The notes below the pieces were generated by a model. The model saw only the letters and a program-made list of their open reading frames with translations, was not told where the DNA came from and searched no databases. From Hyphomicrobiales bacterium (GTDB lineage: Bacteria > Pseudomonadota > Alphaproteobacteria > Rhizobiales > Rhizobiaceae), in contig UCCA01000020.1 of the NCBI GenBank assembly GCA_900470805.1, positions 62,001 to 126,000 on the forward strand: 64,000 nt of DNA. The letters run 5' to 3'. A program made the position numbers and the translations under genes. Below are positions 58,643 through 64,000 of the stretch, in pieces. Positions within the stretch are counted from its first letter, which is position 1. The number at the start of each line of letters is the position of its first letter.

Positions 58643-59227
58643 GTGAAAGAGTTCTTGAAGAAGCGCAAGGTCGCGTTGCTGTCGGTCGCGGCGGGCGTCC
58701 TGTTGTGTGGTGCCGCGTTTGGCGGTTACATCGGCTATCTGCAGCTAAGCGGCAATTTCCATACCGTTATCGGCGGCCAGCTCTATCGATCGGCACAGCT
58801 ATCGCCGGACGCGCTGGAAAAGCGGGTTCGGGCCAAGGGCATCAACACGATCATCAACCTGCGCGGCGAAAATCCCGATGCGCAGTGGTATGGTGCCGAA
58901 GTCGCCACGGCCAAGAAGCTTGGCGTCGAGCACATCGATTTCGCCATGTCGTCCGGAACCGTGCTGACGCCGGAGCGTGCCGACCAGCTGGTCGCGATCA
59001 TGAGGGCGGCGCCGAAGCCGATCCTCATTCATTGCCAGAGCGGGGCGGATCGCACCGGTCTGGTTTCTGTGATCTACAGCCAGCAGATCGCCGGGATCAA
59101 CGAAGACGTTGCCGAGCGGCAGCTGTCGTTTCGCTATGGCCATGTCGCCATTCCGCACTTCTCCTCTGTCTACGCCATGGATGTCAGCTGGCATCGGCTG
59201 GAGACGCATTTCGGCCTCAAGGGATAA
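58643..59227 (+). CDS. Membrane-anchored Cys-based phosphatase (tyrosine/dual-specificity type), copy 1
   Basis: 194 residues from GTG 58643 (AGGA upstream). One N-terminal TM (VALLSVAAGVLLCGAAFGGYIGYL) after KKRK predicts a periplasmic catalytic domain. The CX5R active site is HCQSGADRTG (about residues 133-142); LYRSAQLSPD and GINTIINLRGENPD are the family's front motifs, and VEHIDFAM contributes the general acid region. Related proteins act on protein tyrosine, inositol or lipid phosphates. Position between two eptA genes suggests a cell-envelope phosphate substrate. Not assigned in detail. Confidence 0.82.
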   Translation: MKEFLKKRKVALLSVAAGVLLCGAAFGGYIGYLQLSGNFHTVIGGQLYRSAQLSPDALEKRVRAKGINTIINLRGENPDAQWYGAEVATAKKLGVEHIDFAMSSGTVLTPERADQLVAIMRAAPKPILIHCQSGADRTGLVSVIYSQQIAGINEDVAERQLSFRYGHVAIPHFSSVYAMDVSWHRLETHFGLKG

Positions 59228-59365
59228 CCTGCTCGCTGCGAATCGATGCGGCGCGACAGCGGCCTTCAGGTTGATGTCAGAAAAGAGGGGCATCCGTCGA
59301 ACATTGGCGGAGACTCGATCGGGCTATCGACGGTTCTCCGCGCCAATGATTGCGGAGATACCGAT

Positions 59366-61033
59366 TTGACCGACACCACATCAGGACGAGCGAGACGCCT
59401 GTTCAGACCCGAGATCGGCAGCGTCACGCTTTGCTTGCTGACGACGGCCTACATTCTTCTCGTCACCAACCGAACCTTCTGGTGGAAGGCATCCGGCTAT
59501 TTCTCGGCCGATCGCTTCGGCTTCACGATCTTTGTCATTGGTATCGCTTCAGCGTGCATGGGCGTCGTGACGCTGTTTTCGGCCAAATACATCACCAAGC
59601 CGTTCCTCATCTTCTTCGTGATTGCCGCCTCGGCGGCATCATGGTTCACGGATGCGTTCGGCGTGATCGTTGACAAGGAGATGATCCGCAATGCGGCTGT
59701 GTCCACCGGCGCCGAAGCCGGGCACCTGATTACCCCGCGCTTCGCGATGCACCTCTTCCTGACAGGCATTCTGCCATCGCTGCTGATCATCTGGGTGGGC
59801 ATCCGGCATCGGCCGATCCTGGGTAAATTTGCCCACAACACCGTTGTCATCCTCGCCTGCACGGCTGTGTTTGCGGTCATCGGCCTCGGTGACTACCGCA
59901 CCTTTGCCGGCGTCGGTCGGGCGCACAAGGACATCCTCGACACGCTCAATCCATTCGTTCCGATCACCAGCGCGGTCCGGTTTGCGATCTCGTCGGGAGA
60001 GGACGCCAATGTCGTTGCCCAGCCGCTGGGTACCGACGCCCATCGTGTCAACACCGCGGGCACGACCAAGCCGCGGGTGCTGATCGTCGTCGCCGGAGAA
60101 ACCGCGCGGGCGCAGGACTTTTCTCTCGGCGGTTACGAGCGTGAGACCAATCCGGAGCTGAAGAAGCAGGGCGTCGTCTATTTCAACAACACCAGCAGCT
60201 GCGGCACGGCGACGGCGGTGTCCATTCCCTGCCTGTTTTCGGTCTACCCGCGCGCCAGCTACACCCATCGCAAGGGACTGGAGACGCAGAACGTTCTCGA
60301 TGTGCTCGGCAATGCAAAGGTCGCGGTATCCTGGCTCGACAACGATACCGGCAGCTACCACGTTACCGACCGTGTCCCTTACGAGTATCTCCCCGATACC
60401 GCCGATCCGCGTTTCTGCAAGGATGGCGAATGCCTTGACGGGATATTGGTCGACAAGGTCGATGGCTGGTTGGACAAGGTGAAGGGCGACAGCGTGCTCG
60501 TGCTGCATCAGCTCGGCAGTCATGGCCCGGCCTATTACGCGCGATATCCTGAGGAGTTTCGTCGCTTCAAGCCGGATTGCCGCGCCAACGACTTTGGCAG
60601 CTGCTCACCGGATGAAATCCGCAACGCTTATGACAACACCATCCTCTACACCGATCATGTGGTTTCGGCCGTCATCGACAAGCTGAAGCAGAGGTCTGAC
60701 AAGCTGGCGGCATCAGTCGTGTATTTCTCCGACCATGGGGAATCGCTCGGCGAGAACGGGCTCTACCTGCATGGCACGCCCTACGTGATCGCACCGATCC
60801 AGCAGACGCATGTTCCGTTGCTGGTGTGGATGTCGCAGGATCTGCAGACCTCGGCCGGATACGACTTGGCGTGTGTCGCAGCCGGTGCTGCCAAGCCGAC
60901 GTCGCATGACAATTTCTTCCATAGCGTTCTCGGCATGATGGACGTCGCCACCTCGGTTTATGATCCAAATCTCGACGTGTTTTCCGGATGCCGGAAAACT
61001 AGCACGCATGTCGCCAGCGCCGCACCGGGCTAG
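59366..61033 (+). CDS. eptA: Lipid A phosphoethanolamine transferase (EptA type), copy 2
   Basis: 555 residues from TTG 59366 (TGCGGAG upstream), aligned with copy 1 from the first residues (RARRLFRPEIGSVTLCLLTTAYILLVTNRTFW). All catalytic motifs are intact: GETARAQDFSLGGYERETNP, SSCGTATAVSIPCLFS (nucleophile Thr) and YFSDHGESLGENGLYLHGTPY. By eye the two copies agree in well over half of the residues, so this is an old duplication. A longer frame to 59246 has no support. A terminator follows. Confidence 0.92.
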   Translation: MTDTTSGRARRLFRPEIGSVTLCLLTTAYILLVTNRTFWWKASGYFSADRFGFTIFVIGIASACMGVVTLFSAKYITKPFLIFFVIAASAASWFTDAFGVIVDKEMIRNAAVSTGAEAGHLITPRFAMHLFLTGILPSLLIIWVGIRHRPILGKFAHNTVVILACTAVFAVIGLGDYRTFAGVGRAHKDILDTLNPFVPITSAVRFAISSGEDANVVAQPLGTDAHRVNTAGTTKPRVLIVVAGETARAQDFSLGGYERETNPELKKQGVVYFNNTSSCGTATAVSIPCLFSVYPRASYTHRKGLETQNVLDVLGNAKVAVSWLDNDTGSYHVTDRVPYEYLPDTADPRFCKDGECLDGILVDKVDGWLDKVKGDSVLVLHQLGSHGPAYYARYPEEFRRFKPDCRANDFGSCSPDEIRNAYDNTILYTDHVVSAVIDKLKQRSDKLAASVVYFSDHGESLGENGLYLHGTPYVIAPIQQTHVPLLVWMSQDLQTSAGYDLACVAAGAAKPTSHDNFFHSVLGMMDVATSVYDPNLDVFSGCRKTSTHVASAAPG

Positions 61034-61079
61034 GTCCGCCTGGGTCCGCCGGCACGCCAGCAAGAGGCTTTGAAGACTG

Positions 61080-61112
61080 TTCCCCGTCGCACAGGAAGCG
61101 GCGGGGAATTGC
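61080..61112 (+). terminator. Terminator-like hairpin after eptA copy 2
   Basis: TTCCCCGTCGC (61080-61090) pairs with GCGGCGGGGAA (61098-61108), one mismatch, followed by TTGCTGTTT. It separates eptA copy 2 from the second phosphatase. Confidence 0.6.
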
Positions 61113-61253
61113 TGTTTGCGGTCAGCACTCCGATCACGCCTAGGCCCATGATCCATAAGCGCTTTTCGTCGCAATATCTTCATGTTTGCTTCAGGTTGCT
61201 GTCAGCCGTCTCACGCATAAGCGGGCTCTGTTGATTTGTTTGCGGAGAGACCC

Positions 61254-61907
61254 GTGCAGGCACAAACGCGACGTCGGATTCCATGGTTTGCGAAGGCCGT
61301 CGGTGGCTTCATTTTGCTCTGTGGAGCGACGTTCGGCGGCTACGCCGGATATCTGCAACTGACCGGCAATTTCCATACGGTCATCGAGGGTCAACTCTAC
61401 CGGTCGGCCCAACCATCGACAGCCCAGTTGGAGCGCTATATCCGCGCCAACGGCATCAAGACGGTCATAAACCTGCGTGGCAACAGCGGCTATGCGAAAT
61501 GGTGGGAGGAGGAGGTGGCCGTGACCGAGCGGCTGGGCGTTGGACATGTGGATTTCGGCATGTCCGCCTCGAAGATCCTGACGCCGGCCAAGGCCGACCA
61601 ACTTGTGGCCATCATGCGCGATGCGCCGAAGCCGATCCTCATCCATTGTCTTTCGGGCGCGGATAGAACCGGGCTGGTGTCGGTGCTCTACAGCCAGCAG
61701 ATCGGGAAGCTGGCGGAAGACGTCGCCGAGCGTCAGCTTTCGCTGGCATTCGGACATATCGGCATTCCGCATCTATCCTCGACCTACGCCATGGACCGGA
61801 GCTGGAGCGCTCTCGAAAAGCACTACGGTCTTGAGGAACACGCTCCCGCCATGGCTGTGCATGATGCCCAGGCGGAGGCCGATCCCGTCAACGGTGGTGC
61901 CGGCTGA
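61254..61907 (+). CDS. Membrane-anchored Cys-based phosphatase, copy 2
   Basis: 217 residues from GTG 61254 with GGAGAG upstream. Same build as copy 1: TM (AVGGFILLCGATFGGYAGYL), LYRSAQPST, GIKTVINLRG, GHVDFGMSASKILTPAKADQLVAIM, and CX5R site HCLSGADRTGLVSVLYSQQIG (about 136-145). Copy 2 has an extra 25-residue C-terminal tail (HAPAMAVHDAQAEADPVNGG). Together with copy 1 and the two eptA genes it makes an alternating set. Confidence 0.82.
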   Translation: MQAQTRRRIPWFAKAVGGFILLCGATFGGYAGYLQLTGNFHTVIEGQLYRSAQPSTAQLERYIRANGIKTVINLRGNSGYAKWWEEEVAVTERLGVGHVDFGMSASKILTPAKADQLVAIMRDAPKPILIHCLSGADRTGLVSVLYSQQIGKLAEDVAERQLSLAFGHIGIPHLSSTYAMDRSWSALEKHYGLEEHAPAMAVHDAQAEADPVNGGAG

Positions 61908-61961
61908 TACTCGTCATCCAATCGGCAGTGGCTTTGCGTTGGAGCTTTCTTCAGCCATGAC

Positions 61962-61990
61962 TTGAATTAGACACAATGTTCTCCCATATA
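61962..61990 (+). promoter_or_regulatory. Sigma-70-like promoter for the candidate sRNA
   Basis: TTGAAT (61962-61967), a 17-base spacer and CATATA (61985-61990). No coding gene starts within 300 bases downstream; a terminator lies about 145 bases on. Confidence 0.45.
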
Positions 61991-61996
61991 GTGTTC

Positions 61997-62136
61997 ATCG
62001 GCATTGCTGGTTAGCGTCCCAACAGCGGACGTTCGCAGTTGCCGGTATCGCGTTAATGCTTTTGACCACGGATGTACTGGCACTGGTGTGAGATGCGATG
62101 AGGAAGGTCGGTGCGGTTTCGCCCCGGCCTTTTTTG
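61997..62136 (+). ncRNA. Candidate structured small RNA (about 140 nt)
   Basis: The 443-base gap 61908-62350 has no supportable ORF at its left, but it shows a promoter (61962-61990), an inner stem-loop (AGCGTCC paired to GGACGTT, near 62015-62042) and a terminator (GGTCGG... with CCCCGGCC then T6, about 62104-62135). This is the classic layout of a small regulatory RNA. No known family recognised. 62137-62350 contains only the leader of the next small gene. Expression is inferred, not shown. Confidence 0.4.
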
Positions 62137-62350
62137 TTTCCATGATAGCGGCTTAGGTCGGCGCGCGACGTGGCTCTTGCTTTGGCCGCATTAAGCGCGC
62201 AAAGCTTTTCCATCGAAATTGCGGTCGAGCTTTGTTTAGCGCCCTTCTTTGACGTTATGGCGCTCAAGCTGACTTCTTCTCTCAAAATCGATTCGACGCG
62301 CTCTGGCCGCCGGCCGGAGGCGATTTTCTATTCAGCGAAGGGAAGATCCT

Positions 62351-62518
62351 ATGAGCAAGACCAATGCGGCCGAGATTCAGCGCCGGACCGAACGTTACGT
62401 TGCCAACAGCAGCGGTGGCGGACATCTCGGCGGCACCCAGTTCGGTCAGGCCAACGATGCCAAGACCTCTGGCGGCACAGGCCAGAACAAGGGTCGTCCG
62501 GGCGGCGCACGCAAGTAA
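62351..62518 (+). CDS. Small Gly-rich conserved-looking protein, 55 aa
   Basis: 55 residues from ATG 62351 with GGGAAGA upstream: SKTNAAEIQRRTERYVANSSGG, then GHLGGTQFGQANDAKTSGGTG and a basic end. No TM or signal. Short, hydrophilic, possibly intrinsically disordered; function unknown. It is followed by a good terminator, which supports it being a real transcript. Confidence 0.6.
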   Translation: MSKTNAAEIQRRTERYVANSSGGGHLGGTQFGQANDAKTSGGTGQNKGRPGGARK

Positions 62519-62567
62519 GCTGCCGGCAGCCGGGGTTCTTGACGAACGCCGCGACCATGAAGTGAAG

Positions 62568-62596
62568 AGGGCCGAGGCATGATACCTCGGCCCTTT
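62568..62596. terminator. Terminator between the small Gly-rich gene and the MFS pump
   Basis: AGGGCCGAGG pairs with CCTCGGCCCT around CATGATA, followed by TTTCT on the plus strand. Convergent genes on both sides can share it. Confidence 0.75.
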
Positions 62597-62630
62597 CTGA
62601 TTCAGGCTGTGCCTTGGTGCCAACGATCCG

Positions 62631-63857
62631 TCACTTCGCCTTCGCGGTCCCGTGACGGCGGCCCTTGCCAATGTCGGGGAGGAAGACGGTAAGCAGGCCG
62701 AGCAGCGGCAGGTACGAGCAGACGTGATAGACGAACACGATGCCCATGCGGTCGGCCACCATGCCGAGTGCTGCGGCACCGATGCCGCCGATGCCGAAGG
62801 CGAAGCCGAAGAACAGGCCGGCGATCATGCCGACGCGGCCGGGCACCAGTTCCTGCGCGAAGACGACGATGGCCGAGAAGGCCGAGGCCAGGATGACGCC
62901 AATGACGAAGGTCAGGGCTATGGTCCAGGTATAGTCGGCGTAGGGAAGCGCCAGCGTGAAGGGCAGGGCGCCGAGGATCGAGAACCAGATCGTGAACTTT
63001 GTGCCGAACCAATCGACGATCGGGCCGCCGGCCACCGTGCCGATAGCGACGGCGCCGAGGAAGACGAAGAGCAGGATTTGCGCGTGCTGCACCGAGACCT
63101 GGAAACGCTCGATCATGTAGAAGGTGTAGTAGCTGGAAAGGCTGGTCATGTAGACGTATTTCGAGAACACCAGCATGGCGAGAACGGCGATCGCCATGAT
63201 CACCTTGCCGCGCGGCAGCACAACGGCATTGAGCGGCGCCTTGCGGCCAGCATTGGTGCGGCGGTGATTGGCGTACCAAGCGCCGACACGCCACAGGATG
63301 ATCATGCCCGTGAGCGCCGCCAGCGAGAACCATGCGACGCTGGTCTGGCCGCGCGGCAGCACGATGAAGGCCGCCAGCAGCGGACCGATGGCCGAGCCGA
63401 AATTGCCACCGACCTGGAACAGCGATTGCGCGAGACCATGACGGCCGCCGGAGGCGAGACGGGCCACGCGTGACGATTCGGGGTGGAACACGGCAGAGCC
63501 CAGACCAACGACGCCAGCACCAAGCAGCAACACCCAGTAGGCGTGCGCATAGGCCAGCAGCACGAGGCCGATGAGCGTGAAGCCCATGCCGATCGACAAA
63601 GAATAGGGCAAGGGGCGCTTGTCGGTGTAGATGCCGATTAGCGGCTGCAGCAGCGACGCGGTAACCTGAAAGACCAGACCGAGCAGGCCGATCTGGGTGA
63701 AATCGAGGCCGTAGCTGTCCTTGATCATCGGATAGAGGGCCGGGATCAGCGACTGCATGGTATCGTTGAGCAGATGGCAGAAGCTGACCGCCATGATGAT
63801 GCTGAAAACCGTCTGCTCCGCGGAGGGTTTCTCCGCAGCCATTGTATTTGTCGTCAC
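62631..63857 (-). CDS. MFS transporter, fosmidomycin-resistance (Fsr) type
   Basis: 408 residues, close to E. coli Fsr (406). Opening SIIMAVSFCHLLNDTMQSLIPALYPMIKDSYGLDFTQIGLLGL is the Fsr signature; IGIYTDKRPLPYSL is the A-loop, and SRVARLASGGRHGLAQSLFQVGGNFGSAIGPLLAA a later match. Twelve TM. It probably exports fosmidomycin-like or other small molecules. Start GTG 63857 has GGAGG six bases ahead; starts upstream (63947) have none. Divergent from a partial gene at the right edge. Confidence 0.92.
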   Translation of the reverse strand: MTTNTMAAEKPSAEQTVFSIIMAVSFCHLLNDTMQSLIPALYPMIKDSYGLDFTQIGLLGLVFQVTASLLQPLIGIYTDKRPLPYSLSIGMGFTLIGLVLLAYAHAYWVLLLGAGVVGLGSAVFHPESSRVARLASGGRHGLAQSLFQVGGNFGSAIGPLLAAFIVLPRGQTSVAWFSLAALTGMIILWRVGAWYANHRRTNAGRKAPLNAVVLPRGKVIMAIAVLAMLVFSKYVYMTSLSSYYTFYMIERFQVSVQHAQILLFVFLGAVAIGTVAGGPIVDWFGTKFTIWFSILGALPFTLALPYADYTWTIALTFVIGVILASAFSAIVVFAQELVPGRVGMIAGLFFGFAFGIGGIGAAALGMVADRMGIVFVYHVCSYLPLLGLLTVFLPDIGKGRRHGTAKAK

Positions 63858-63952
63858 GATATCCTCCGTGGTTCTAACTATCCGCATAGTCCTGTTGCTC
63901 CAGCCCCGCTTTCGTGTTTTGGTCCCATATCTTTGCGAGTGGGCCAAGCTGT

Positions 63953-64000
63953 ATGAAAGCGCCTGAAAATCCGACGACAGACGATCTGGCGCAGCGGCAC
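63953..64000 (+). CDS. N-terminal start of a gene cut by the window edge
   Basis: ATG 63953 opens 16 codons (MKAPENPTTDDLAQRH) to the edge. It is divergent from the Fsr-type pump, a place where regulators (for example AraC type) often sit. Too short to assign. Confidence 0.35.
   Translation, partial: MKAPENPTTDDLAQRH

Overview
This 64 kb window is GC-rich alphaproteobacterial chromosome, most likely Rhizobiaceae (Rhizobium/Agrobacterium group). The indicators are a BA14K-family secreted protein, a mitochondrial-type NDUFS4-like complex I subunit, a double cold-shock-domain protein, a decayed dnaE2 tail, and the general codon use. Species cannot be fixed from sequence reading alone. All functional calls rest on motifs and family resemblance seen by eye; no searches were run.

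Layout. (1) 1-13.3 kb is a core-like segment: the tail of a partial gene, ilvC, a SAM methyltransferase, a GlsB-type membrane protein, a YidB-like protein, ilvE, a PLP aminotransferase, an aldo/keto reductase, a three-gene ABC importer (binding protein, fused permease, ATPase), an EEP-family phosphodiesterase-like protein, a NUDIX protein and a PhzF protein. (2) At 13.4 kb a tRNA-Lys(CTT) is followed by a broken remnant of the C-terminus of DnaE2. After it comes a catabolic island (14.2-26.2 kb) in which two operons converge. The plus-strand operon encodes a SAF-domain oxidoreductase, an ABM protein, a beta-hydroxyacid dehydrogenase, a DctPQM TRAP transporter and a gluconokinase. The minus-strand operon encodes a ribose-type ABC transporter and a COG3618 lactonase-like amidohydrolase, with a LysR regulator divergent from it. 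Together they look like uptake, oxidation, lactone opening and phosphorylation of an unknown sugar or sugar acid. (3) 26.2-31.3 kb holds an MFS transporter, a Hyi-like isomerase, a class III nucleotide cyclase and an FAD oxidoreductase.

(4) 31.365-49.027 kb is an integrated phage-derived element in the 3' end of tRNA-Glu(TTC), bounded by identical 22-bp direct repeats. It carries HK97-type head genes, terminase, tail tube, tail assembly chaperone-like genes, a tape measure protein with an M15 peptidase domain and a tyrosine integrase. I see no baseplate, receptor-binding or lysis genes, and the tail tube gene is cut by an in-frame amber codon. A divergent pair of Arc/ribbon-helix-helix genes with strong palindromic operators forms its control region. 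The leftward Arc gene leads a lysogeny-type operon with a three-TM protein and a secreted protein.

(5) 49-64 kb returns to core-like genes: an M15 lipoprotein, GloA, a double-CSD protein with a DUF192 protein, a PhnA-domain protein, MsrA, a RutR-like TetR regulator, FdhD, BA14K and tRNA-Pro(TGG). Then comes an unusual cluster of two EptA-type phosphoethanolamine transferases alternating with two membrane-anchored Cys-based phosphatases, broken by the NDUFS4-like gene and tRNA-Arg(TCT). After it lie a candidate structured small RNA, a Gly-rich small protein and a fosmidomycin-resistance-type MFS pump.

The most interesting leads are the tail-poor phage element with its amber-interrupted tube gene, repeated palindromes and Arc-controlled membrane/secreted gene pair; the eptA-phosphatase alternation; the orphan sugar-acid island; and the promoter-hairpin-terminator sRNA candidate near 62.0 kb.
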